A stretch of DNA of 64,000 nt. Origin: Sphingomonas sp. BK235. Lineage in GTDB: Bacteria > Pseudomonadota > Alphaproteobacteria > Sphingomonadales > Sphingomonadaceae. Both the position numbers and the translations under genes were made by a program. The notes under the pieces were generated by a model. That model was not told the DNA's origin. It ran no database searches and worked only from the letters and a program-made list of their open reading frames with translations. This document shows positions 34,848 through 42,724 of the stretch, one piece after another; positions within the stretch are counted from its first letter, which is position 1, and the number at the start of each line of letters is the position of its first letter. The stretch spans positions 1-64,000 of the forward strand of contig NZ_SLXN01000011.1 of the NCBI RefSeq assembly GCF_004345855.1, written 5' to 3'.

Positions 34848-35612
34848 ATGCGTCTGGAGAATAAACTCGCGATCGTCACCGCCGCCGCGTCCGGCATGGG
34901 GCGCGCCGGCGTGGAGCGCTTCGTGCGCGAGGGCGCGCGGGTCGCCGCGATCGACATCTCGGCCGAGGCGCTCGACGCGCTGGTCGCCGCGTTCGGCGCC
35001 GACCGGGTGACCCCGGTGGTCGCCGACCTCGCGACCGAGGACGGCGCGCGCGACAGCATCGACCAGGCGGCTGCCGCGCTCGGCGGATGCGACATCCTGT
35101 GGGCGCATGCCGGGATGCCGGGGCCGGCGTCTGTCGAGGACCTCGACATGCCGGCCTATCACAAGGCGATCGCGCTGAACGTCACGTCCGCCGCGCTGGG
35201 TGCCGGCCGTGCGGCGCCGCACATGCGCGCGCGCGGCGGCGGCTCGATCATCTTCACCGCCTCCATCTCCGGACTGGTGGGATCGATGATGAGCCCGATC
35301 TACTCGGCGGCTAAATGGGGCGTCGTCGGCCTCGCCAAGTCGCTGGCGCTGGCGCTGGCGCCCGACAACATCCGCGTCAACGTGGTCTGCCCTGGGCTTG
35401 CCGACACGCCGATGAAGCTGGGGTTCACCGGGCGCAGCGGCGATCCCGCGGAGGCGGCCGCCAACGAGGCCAAGCTGGTCGCGGCGGTTCCGCTCGGCCG
35501 GCTGGTGAAACCGGGCGAGGTCGCCGACGCGGCGTTGTGGCTGGCGTCGGACGAGGCGAGCTTCGTCACCGGGGTCGCGCTGCCGATCGACGGCGGCTTC
35601 ACCGCGCGCTGA
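34848..35612 (+). CDS. Short-chain dehydrogenase/reductase
   Basis: This 254-residue classical SDR has the nucleotide loop TAAASGMGRAG (TGxxxGxG variant with Ala for Gly), an aspartate for NAD selectivity in AIDIS, N in LNVTS, catalytic Ser near 139 (FTASISG), Tyr152 and Lys156 (YSAAKWG). The PG segment VCPGLADTPM and the ending ALPIDGGFTAR are typical. It is encoded right after the aldehyde dehydrogenase and eight bases before the IclR regulator's GTG, so the three form an operon. Confidence 0.93.
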   Translation: MRLENKLAIVTAAASGMGRAGVERFVREGARVAAIDISAEALDALVAAFGADRVTPVVADLATEDGARDSIDQAAAALGGCDILWAHAGMPGPASVEDLDMPAYHKAIALNVTSAALGAGRAAPHMRARGGGSIIFTASISGLVGSMMSPIYSAAKWGVVGLAKSLALALAPDNIRVNVVCPGLADTPMKLGFTGRSGDPAEAAANEAKLVAAVPLGRLVKPGEVADAALWLASDEASFVTGVALPIDGGFTAR

Positions 35613-35620
35613 GCGGGACC

Positions 35621-36358
35621 GTGGCCGACACCCTCGTCCGGCAGGCGGCCAACGTGCTCGACCTGCTCGAATATTTCGCTCGACGCGGTCGGCCGGCCGG
35701 TGCGGCGGAGATCGCCGAGGAGCTGGGCTGGCCACGGTCGAGCACGTTCAACCTCGTCGCGACGCTGGCGGCGCGCGGCTATCTGTACGAGGCGACACCG
35801 CGCGCGGGCCATTATCCGACGCCGCGCTGGCTGGCGATGGCGGAGGCGATCGCGGCGGCCGAGCCGCTGCCGGGCGAGGTGCAGCGGCTGGCGCGTACGC
35901 TGCTGGAGGAGACCGGCGAGACCACGGTGATCGCGGCGCCGGCGGGGACGCACGCGACCTTCGTCCATGTGGAGGAATCGCGCCGCCCGGTCCGCTTCTT
36001 CGCGCAGGTGGGCGACCGCGTGCCGATCCAGGCGAGTTCCGCCGGCCGCGCGCTGCTGGCGCAGATGCCGCCGGACGAGCGCGAGCGGCTGTATCGCCGG
36101 ATCGACTTCCAGACATATTCGGCCACCAGCCCGGCCGATGCGGCGGCGGTGGAGGCCGAGCTGCACGCAGCGGAGGCGCGCGGCTATCACCAAAGCCATG
36201 CCGAATACACGCCGGACCTCGCGGGGGTCGCCTTGCCGCTGCCGGGCGCACGACGGCTGTCGGTGGTGGTGGTCGGCCCGGTGTCGCGCTGCCTGGACCG
36301 ACGCGAGGCGACGGCGGCGACGATGCGGGGGAGGCTGGCGACGCTCGCGCGGGATTGA
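35621..36358 (+). CDS. IclR-family transcriptional regulator
   Basis: This 245-residue regulator starts at a GTG. The N-terminal winged HTH reads QAANVLDLLEYFARRGRPAGAAEIAEELGWPRSSTFNLVATL. The C-terminal effector domain carries the IclR pattern FFAQVGDRVPIQASSAGRALLAQM and ends with PLPGARRLSVVVVGP. It follows the SDR gene by eight bases and precedes the transporter gene, so it likely controls this oxidation/uptake operon in response to an aromatic or organic acid. Confidence 0.92.
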   Translation: MADTLVRQAANVLDLLEYFARRGRPAGAAEIAEELGWPRSSTFNLVATLAARGYLYEATPRAGHYPTPRWLAMAEAIAAAEPLPGEVQRLARTLLEETGETTVIAAPAGTHATFVHVEESRRPVRFFAQVGDRVPIQASSAGRALLAQMPPDERERLYRRIDFQTYSATSPADAAAVEAELHAAEARGYHQSHAEYTPDLAGVALPLPGARRLSVVVVGPVSRCLDRREATAATMRGRLATLARD

Positions 36359-36404
36359 AGACAACGCAGATCGCGCGCGAACGCGGGACGGGAGGAGCAG
36401 GCCG

Positions 36405-37739
36405 ATGACCGACGAGGCAGAAGCGGAGGCGCAGGGCAGCCTGGATCATGGGCCGATGCACCCGTTGCAGGTGTTCGTGGTGGCGCTGTGCATCGCGCTG
36501 AACGCGCTGGACGGCTTCGACGTGCTGTCGATCAGCTTCGCGGCACCCGGGATCGCCGCCGACTGGGGCGTCGACCGCGCGGTTCTTGGCGTGGTTCTGT
36601 CGATGGAGCTGCTCGGCATGTCGCTGGGATCGGTGCTGATCGGGAATGTCGCCGATCGTTTCGGCCGGCGCCCGACCATCCTCGGCTGCCTGGCGGTCAT
36701 GGCGACGGGCATGTTCGCGGCGGCGTCGGCGGGGTCGGTGGCGGTGCTGTCGGCGACGCGGCTGCTGACCGGCATCGGCATCGGCGGGATGCTGTCGTCG
36801 ACCAGCGCGATGGTAGCCGAGTTCTCGAGCACGCGCCGCCGCGGCCTTACGATGTCGCTGAACATCGCGGGCTATTCGGCCGGCGTGATCCTGGGCGGGA
36901 CGATCGCGTCGACGCTCCTGGGGGGCAGCGGCAGCTGGCGCTTGGTGTTCCTGCTCGGCGGTACGGCGACGGTGGTGCTGCTGCCGGTTGCCACGTTGCT
37001 GCTGCCCGAATCGCCCGCGTCGCTGCTCGAGCGCCGTCCGCCCGGCGCGCTGGAGCGGGTGAACGCGCTGCTGCGGCGTCTGGGCCGTGCGCCGCTGGCG
37101 GCGCTGCCGCCGCAACCGATTGCCGCACCGCGCCCGTCGATCGCGAGCCTGTTCGCGCCCGCCTATCGCCGGGCGACGCTGTCGCTCACCGTCGCCTATT
37201 TCGCGCAGATCATGCTGTTCTACTTCCTCCAGAAATGGTTGCCGAAGATCGTCGTCGACATGGGGCATGCGCAGGCGGAGGCAGGCCGGGTCTTGGTGAT
37301 GGCCAACGTCGGTACGATGTCCGGCGCGATCGCGATAGGGCTGGTGGCGCAGCGCTGGCCGGTGCGGCCCGCGGTGATCGGCGCGATGCTGGTCGGCTTC
37401 GTGCTGATCGGCATGTTCGGCATGGGCAGCGACGACCTGACGCAACTGGGCGTGACCGCGGCGGTGGCCGGTTTCTTCGTCAACGCCGGCGTGGTCGGGC
37501 TCTATCCGATCCTGGCCGAGACCTTTCCGGCAGCGTTGCGCGCGAGCGGCACCGGCTTCGTGATTGGCATCGGGCGCGGCGGATCGGCGCTGGGGCCGGT
37601 GATCGCGGGTGCGATGTTCTCCGCTGGGGCCGGGCTGTTCGCGGTGTCGCTGGCGATGGGCGCCGCAGCGCTGCTTGCCGCCGCCATGCTGGTGCTGCTG
37701 CGGCCGGCGGGCGACCGGTCGAGGAGCGCGGCCGCCTGA
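36405..37739 (+). CDS. MFS transporter, AAHS (aromatic acid:H+ symporter) type
   Basis: This 444-residue, twelve-helix permease starts at 36405 after GGAGGAG. The first helix carries LNALDGFDVLSISFAAP, the DGFD motif diagnostic of AAHS transporters such as PcaK/BenK. The loop 2-3 motif is GNVADRFGRRPTIL and helix 4 has RLLTGIGIGGM. It probably brings the acid substrate of the ALDH/SDR operon into the cell. It is 46 bp downstream of the IclR gene. Confidence 0.9.
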   Translation: MTDEAEAEAQGSLDHGPMHPLQVFVVALCIALNALDGFDVLSISFAAPGIAADWGVDRAVLGVVLSMELLGMSLGSVLIGNVADRFGRRPTILGCLAVMATGMFAAASAGSVAVLSATRLLTGIGIGGMLSSTSAMVAEFSSTRRRGLTMSLNIAGYSAGVILGGTIASTLLGGSGSWRLVFLLGGTATVVLLPVATLLLPESPASLLERRPPGALERVNALLRRLGRAPLAALPPQPIAAPRPSIASLFAPAYRRATLSLTVAYFAQIMLFYFLQKWLPKIVVDMGHAQAEAGRVLVMANVGTMSGAIAIGLVAQRWPVRPAVIGAMLVGFVLIGMFGMGSDDLTQLGVTAAVAGFFVNAGVVGLYPILAETFPAALRASGTGFVIGIGRGGSALGPVIAGAMFSAGAGLFAVSLAMGAAALLAAAMLVLLRPAGDRSRSAAA

Positions 37740-37836
37740 CTACCCGGCAGGGCGTCGGTCCTACCCGCGACGGGGGTGGCGATCGGCGTTGCCATGTCGT
37801 TCACATCGCATCTTGAGACACACAGGGAGAACGACG

Positions 37837-38712
37837 ATGCTTCGATCGATGCTCGCGACCGCGTCGGCGCTGGCCCTCGTCGCCGGCGGACCGGCGTTCG
37901 GCCGTGCCGCGCCGGCGTCCACCACCGGCTACGTGCTGCCGGATACCGAGACGTGGGAGTTGAGCGGCGACGACGGGTATCCCTATCAGATCTTCGTCTC
38001 CAAGCCCGCCGGGCCGGCGCCCGAGGGTGGCTATCCGGTGCTCTACGTGCTGGACGGCAACGCCATGTTCGCCAGCTTCGCGGAGACGCGCCGCCTCCTG
38101 GAGTATATGAAGACCGATGCCGCGCAGACGATCATCGTCGGGGTCGGCTACAAGACAGACAAGGCATACGATCTGCGCCGCATCCGCGACCTGACCGGCG
38201 GTCCGCCGCCGCCGCCGTGGGACGCCACGCTCGGCAAGGCGCCGAACGGCGGCTGGGACCGCTTCCTCGACTTCCTGATTGGCAAGCTGCGTACCGAAGT
38301 CGACCGACGCTACACCATCAACCGCGACCGGCAGGCGCTGTTCGGCCACTCGCTGGGTGGCCTGTTCGCCGTCCACAGCCTCTTCACCCGTCCCGATGCG
38401 TTCCACGCCGTGATCGCCGCCAGCCCGTCGCTGTTCTGGCACGACCGCGAGATGCAGGAGGAGGAGCGCCGCTTCGCCGCCGCGTTGCAGGCGGGACGCA
38501 CGCGCAAGGTCGCGCGGCTCCTGGTCGTGTGGGGCGAGCGCGAAGAGACGATCCTGGAGCGCTGGGATGCGGAGGCGTTCGTCCGCCGCATGGACCCGCT
38601 CTCCGCCTACGGATTGCGCACGCGGTCGGAGGCGTTCGCGGACGAGGTTCATATAACCGTGCCGGTCCGCGCGGTGTCGACCACGCTGCGCTTCGCCTTT
38701 ACGTGGCCCTGA
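37837..38712 (+). CDS. Exported alpha/beta-hydrolase, siderophore-esterase-like
   Basis: The protein has 291 residues with a Sec signal (LRSMLATASALALVAGGPAFG). It has the fold of the Fes/IroE/BesA esterase group: YPVLYVLDGNAMFASFAETRR, nucleophile elbow GHSLGGLFAVHSL, and a His late in the chain. These enzymes hydrolyse tri-lactone siderophores, but many relatives act on other esters. Its last 14 bases overlap the 3' end of the convergent NCS1 permease gene. No siderophore genes are adjacent; the nearest siderophore-type receptor is at 45.7 kb. Confidence 0.82.
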   Translation: MLRSMLATASALALVAGGPAFGRAAPASTTGYVLPDTETWELSGDDGYPYQIFVSKPAGPAPEGGYPVLYVLDGNAMFASFAETRRLLEYMKTDAAQTIIVGVGYKTDKAYDLRRIRDLTGGPPPPPWDATLGKAPNGGWDRFLDFLIGKLRTEVDRRYTINRDRQALFGHSLGGLFAVHSLFTRPDAFHAVIAASPSLFWHDREMQEEERRFAAALQAGRTRKVARLLVVWGEREETILERWDAEAFVRRMDPLSAYGLRTRSEAFADEVHITVPVRAVSTTLRFAFTWP

Positions 38713-39967
38713 ACGACGGCCGGCGCAGCGCGCAATAGATCGCCGCCGCGGCGATCGCGGCGTCCAGCGCCGGCACGGTGGTGACGGTCCAGCCCCGGTA
38801 GGCGGCCATGGCGCCGACCGCGACGGAGATCAGCCATGTCGCGATCGCGCGCCAGTCGAAGCGGGGCATGTCGAGCAGCGACCGCGCCGGATCGGCCCCG
38901 CGGAATCGCGTGAACTGATCGATGACGTAGATCGCGGCGATCGGCGGGATGATGAGGCCCAGGAACAGCACGAACGGAATGAACGCCTGCAGGATGCCGA
39001 GCAGCGCGAGCGCGGTCCCGATCACCCCGCCGGCGACGGTGAAGATCCACTGGCGCACGCGCGGAAAGGTGCTGCCGAGCGACAGGCTGGACGAATAGAG
39101 GTTCAGCGCGTTGACGGTCCAGGTGGGCAGGACCAGCAGGAACAATATCGGCGTGCCGAAGCCATAGCTGCCGACCAGCTTCATCACGCTGGCCTCCCCC
39201 GTCGCCAGCGCCGGGATTGCCGCTGCGGTCATCATCAGCGGCGTGGCGATCGGGAAGGACAGCGCCATGCCCGCCACCGCGCCGCGCGCGGTGCTGGTGT
39301 AGCGCGACAGGTCGGGCATGGTCGCGACCGCGAGCATATAGGCGCCGATCAGCGCGGAGATCGCGTAGCCCAGGCTCATCGGCTCGGGCGGTGTGGCGGC
39401 GGGTGCGGTCGCCAAGCCGTGGCGACGGATCGTGACGACCACCACCGCGATCAGGATCGCGGCCAGCACCGGCACGGCGACCAGCGCGAGCCGGTCGAGC
39501 GCGCGGAAGCCGATCACGGTCGACGCCATCATCAGCACGCTACCGAGGATGACGAAGCCGGTGAAGCTGCCGGCGATGCCGTTGGCCTGCGCCGCCTGCT
39601 GCATCGCCTCGCCGAAGAACGACGCGTTCACGCCGAACCAGCAGAAGTGTATCAGCGCGATGACCGTGTTGATCAGTGCCGCGCCGCCGGTGCCGAACGA
39701 TCGCCGTACCAGCAGGTAGGTGGACAGGCGCGTCCGCACGCTGACGATCGCGGTCATCGAACCGCCCAGCCACAGGATCGCACCGGCGACGAGCGCGGCG
39801 AGGATCGCCCCCGACAGGCCGAGCGCGAGCGCGTTGTGCGCGCCGTTCAGGAAGTCGGGAAGGCCGATCGAGAAGCTCGCCACGATCAGGCCGACGCGCC
39901 AGCCCGGCACGGTCACCCCCACCGGAACGGGCGAATGCGCGTAGGCGTCGTCGGCTTCGTGGCTCAT
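38699..39967 (-). CDS. NCS1-family permease (cytosine/hydantoin type)
   Basis: This is a 422-residue, twelve-helix transporter of the NCS1 family (CodB/allantoin/hydantoin carriers). The first helix pattern is SFSIGLPDFLNGAHNALALGLSG. The helix-3 region reads SVRTRLSTYLLVRRSFG and helix 6 has MPDLSRYTSTARGAVAG. The start codon overlaps the DUF917 gene's stop by 4 bp, and that gene overlaps a hydantoinase-A gene, so all three are translationally coupled. The likely cargo is the cyclic amide degraded by those two enzymes. Confidence 0.9.
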   Translation of the reverse strand: MSHEADDAYAHSPVPVGVTVPGWRVGLIVASFSIGLPDFLNGAHNALALGLSGAILAALVAGAILWLGGSMTAIVSVRTRLSTYLLVRRSFGTGGAALINTVIALIHFCWFGVNASFFGEAMQQAAQANGIAGSFTGFVILGSVLMMASTVIGFRALDRLALVAVPVLAAILIAVVVVTIRRHGLATAPAATPPEPMSLGYAISALIGAYMLAVATMPDLSRYTSTARGAVAGMALSFPIATPLMMTAAAIPALATGEASVMKLVGSYGFGTPILFLLVLPTWTVNALNLYSSSLSLGSTFPRVRQWIFTVAGGVIGTALALLGILQAFIPFVLFLGLIIPPIAAIYVIDQFTRFRGADPARSLLDMPRFDWRAIATWLISVAVGAMAAYRGWTVTTVPALDAAIAAAAIYCALRRPSFRAT

Positions 39968-41070
39968 CCGCGATCCCAGCCGTTCAGTTCCTCGATCGGC
40001 CGGTACGCCTCGGCGAAGCCGAACGCACCCGGGCCGACCAGAGCGAGCGCGCGTTCCGACCGCAGCACTGCCGGGGCGGCGGCGCCGACTACCTTCACGC
40101 GCTGGCCGAACTTCAGCCGCTCGGTCACGATGCTGTCCGCGGTCTCGCGATCCATGACGGTGATTAGGTCGGGCACCATCGCGCGCACCGTGCCGTTCGT
40201 CCGCGCGATCAGATTCTCGTTTTGGAACACCAGCTCCATGCGCTCCTCGCCGCCGAACGTCTCGATCACGACGCGACCGACCGAGAAGCCGCCGCTCGTC
40301 TCGCGCTCCACGTCGACGATCTTGCCGTCGAACAGGACGCCGGCGAATGGATACAGGCCGCTGTCGCGCAAGGCCTGCGCCAGCGCGCGGAACGGATCGT
40401 CGCCTGCCGCGCGCGCCAGCCGTACCGCGGCGCCGATCGCGATCGCGGCCGACACGCTGCCGCCGATCGCGTGCCGCTTGGCGGTGGCGCCGGTGAGCGG
40501 ATATTCGACCATATGGGCGATGCCGCCGAACTCGACCGACAACTCGCGCGCCTGACGTTCGTGTTCCAGATTGTCGTCGCCGGTGTCGATCAGCCGCACC
40601 GCGCCGTTCGCCGAGGTCACGACGGAGGGACAGGCGGACAGGCCGTCGATGCTGAAGATCGCCATCTGCGATTCTGGAAAGGCGCGGCCCATGCCGTCCG
40701 CGTCCACCACCGGGATACCCAGCTCGGCCGCCGCCAGCAATGGGGCGAGGCCGTTGCCGCCGCCGATCTCGATCGGCATGACCGCGTCGATCGGGCGGCC
40801 GTGCAGGCGTTCGAGCTCGCGCAGGCCCAGCAGCGCCTCGCGCCCGTTCGGCAGCTTTTCCGCCGAGACGGTCGGCGCGCCGATCCAGCCGCACGGCGCG
40901 ACCAGCGCGTCGTCGGCCAGTCCGTCCAGCGCAATCAGGTCGAACGCACCGCGCCGCGCGATCTCCGCCTCGCCCAGCAGCCGTGAGTAATAGGGATCGC
41001 CGCCGCCGCCCGACCCGAGAAAGGCGGCGCCGGTGGCGAGATCGACCAGCGCCTGGCGATCAATGCGCAT
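39964..41070 (-). CDS. DUF917 (S-methyl-thiohydantoin desulfurase domain) protein
   Basis: The 368-residue protein begins RIDRQALVDLATGAAFLGSGGGGDPYYSRLL, the recognisable DUF917 opening with its Gly-rich turn, followed by VMPIEIGGGNGL and PVVDADGMGRAFPE. Members of this family are typically encoded beside or fused to hydantoinase/oxoprolinase A subunits, and one activity reported is removal of sulfur from an S-methyl-thiohydantoin. It overlaps both neighbours (11 bp with the hydantoinase, 4 bp with the permease). Chemistry on a hydantoin-like ring is therefore likely; the specific substrate is unknown. Confidence 0.85.
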   Translation of the reverse strand: MRIDRQALVDLATGAAFLGSGGGGDPYYSRLLGEAEIARRGAFDLIALDGLADDALVAPCGWIGAPTVSAEKLPNGREALLGLRELERLHGRPIDAVMPIEIGGGNGLAPLLAAAELGIPVVDADGMGRAFPESQMAIFSIDGLSACPSVVTSANGAVRLIDTGDDNLEHERQARELSVEFGGIAHMVEYPLTGATAKRHAIGGSVSAAIAIGAAVRLARAAGDDPFRALAQALRDSGLYPFAGVLFDGKIVDVERETSGGFSVGRVVIETFGGEERMELVFQNENLIARTNGTVRAMVPDLITVMDRETADSIVTERLKFGQRVKVVGAAAPAVLRSERALALVGPGAFGFAEAYRPIEELNGWDRG

Positions 41071-42661
41071 GGTCGACCAGTACCGGCTGTTCGGCGAGAT
41101 CGGCGACGGCCCGGACGCGCACCTGCGCCGCGCGGCCGGGAAGATAGCTGAGATACACTTCGTCGACCTCCACGATCTCGACACTGTCGGCGACGCCGCC
41201 CGCGGCGATGGCCTGCGCACGTGCTTCGTCGCGCAGCCGTTCCAGCGTGGCGGTGCGCGGTTCGCGTTCGTACGACACCACCTTGTCCACCAGCGACCCG
41301 ACCTGCGCGATGGCGGCGCCGACCGCATTGGCGACCGCGGCATGCGGCGGCCGCACGACGCGCGTCGCACCGCGCAGCGTGTCGGGCACCAGGAAATTGC
41401 CGCCGCCGACCGCCAGCACCACCACATCGTCGCGGCTGGTCTTCATCCGGTCCACCGCTTCCTCCAGCATCGACTGCATGGCGGACCAGATGCCGTCGAC
41501 GACCGATGGTGCGAGTGCCGGCAACCCGGCTGGATCGCCGAACTGCGCGCGACCGGCCGCGACGGCGATGTCGCTGGCGGTGAGCGTGTCGCCGCCGAAC
41601 AGCATCGCCTCCTGCGTGATCCGGTAGCCGACCGAGTCCGGGCCGATCTTCATGCCGGCCGGGCCGCCCTCGCGATCGAGGTGGATGCGTGAACCGCCGC
41701 CGAGCCCGAGCGCCAGGATGTCGGGCATGCGAAAGTTGATCCGCACGCCGCCGATATCGACCGCGACCGCGGACTCGCGCGGGAAGCCGTTGGCGAGCAC
41801 GCCCAGGTCGGTGGTGGTCCCGCCGACGTCGAGCACGATCGCATCGCGCACCCCGGTCAGGAACGCCGCGCCGCGCATGCTGTTGGTCGGGCCGGAGCCG
41901 ATCGTCAGCACCGGATAGGCGGCGGCATGCGCGGCCGAGATCAGCGTGCCGTCGTTCTGCGAGATATACAGCGGCGCCTCGATTCCCAGCTCCTTCAGCG
42001 CCGCGCCGAAGGCGGTGACGACATGGCCCGCCAGGCTGCCGAGCGCGGCGTTGAGGATCGCGGCATTCTCGCGTTCCACGAACCCCAGCCGGCCGAGCGC
42101 ATGCGAGACGGTGATGCGCGCGGCGGGATGTTCGTCGGCGACGATCGCGGCGGCGCGCTCCTCCATCGCCGGGTTGACCGGCGCGAAGACCGCGGTGATC
42201 GCGACCGACAGGATGCCCGCCGAACGCAGCTCGCGGGCGGCGGCACGGATCGCGGGCTCGTCCAGCGGGGCGATCTCGCGCCCGTCGACCTCGAACCCGC
42301 CGGGCAGGAGGTAGGTGACCGCGTCGATCTGCTCCGCCAGTGCCGTCGGCCAGCCCGTCATCGGCGGCAATGCCTCCCCGGCCGGGCTGGCCAGCCGCAG
42401 GATGCCGACGCGGTCCAGTCGGCTGCGCTCGACCAGCGCGTTGGTGAAATGGGTGGTGCCGATCATCACCGATGCGATCGCGCCGGGCGACACGGCGCCG
42501 TCCTTCAGCACGGTGGAGATCGCGTGCTCCACGCCGGAGCCGACGTCGCCGGTGGTGGGCTGCTTGGTCCAGGCGACCACGGTCGCGCCGTCCATCAATA
42601 CGGCGTCGGTGTTCGTGCCGCCGACATCAACTCCGATACGCACCCGTCCTCGGCCCCCCAT
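41060..42661 (-). CDS. Hydantoinase/oxoprolinase A-type ATPase, short form
   Basis: This 533-residue protein is of the actin-like ATPase group that opens hydantoins or lactams with ATP. The N-terminal phosphate loop is IGVDVGGTNTDAVL, followed by IGTTHFTNAL, the second ATP motif LDVGGTTTDLGVL, and the adenosine motif LAVGGGNFLVP. It is shorter than the hydantoinase at 59.5 kb because it lacks the C-terminal extension, and it is paired with DUF917 and not with a B subunit. It is first in a three-gene leftward operon with its partner enzyme and permease. It is divergent from the large LuxR-type regulator, which may control it. Confidence 0.9.
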   Translation of the reverse strand: MGGRGRVRIGVDVGGTNTDAVLMDGATVVAWTKQPTTGDVGSGVEHAISTVLKDGAVSPGAIASVMIGTTHFTNALVERSRLDRVGILRLASPAGEALPPMTGWPTALAEQIDAVTYLLPGGFEVDGREIAPLDEPAIRAAARELRSAGILSVAITAVFAPVNPAMEERAAAIVADEHPAARITVSHALGRLGFVERENAAILNAALGSLAGHVVTAFGAALKELGIEAPLYISQNDGTLISAAHAAAYPVLTIGSGPTNSMRGAAFLTGVRDAIVLDVGGTTTDLGVLANGFPRESAVAVDIGGVRINFRMPDILALGLGGGSRIHLDREGGPAGMKIGPDSVGYRITQEAMLFGGDTLTASDIAVAAGRAQFGDPAGLPALAPSVVDGIWSAMQSMLEEAVDRMKTSRDDVVVLAVGGGNFLVPDTLRGATRVVRPPHAAVANAVGAAIAQVGSLVDKVVSYEREPRTATLERLRDEARAQAIAAGGVADSVEIVEVDEVYLSYLPGRAAQVRVRAVADLAEQPVLVDHAH

Positions 42662-42724
42662 GCGAATGCCCGCTTGTCGACTGAGCTAGAAGCGCGAACG
42701 GGCGCGTTGCAACGGGCGCGACGG

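Noticed and set aside
41927..42724. A large N-terminal extension of the MalT-like regulator
   Set aside because: It is antisense to the hydantoinase-A gene, reads as Arg/Asp-rich shadow, and homologues begin near LIPTKVAPPLW.
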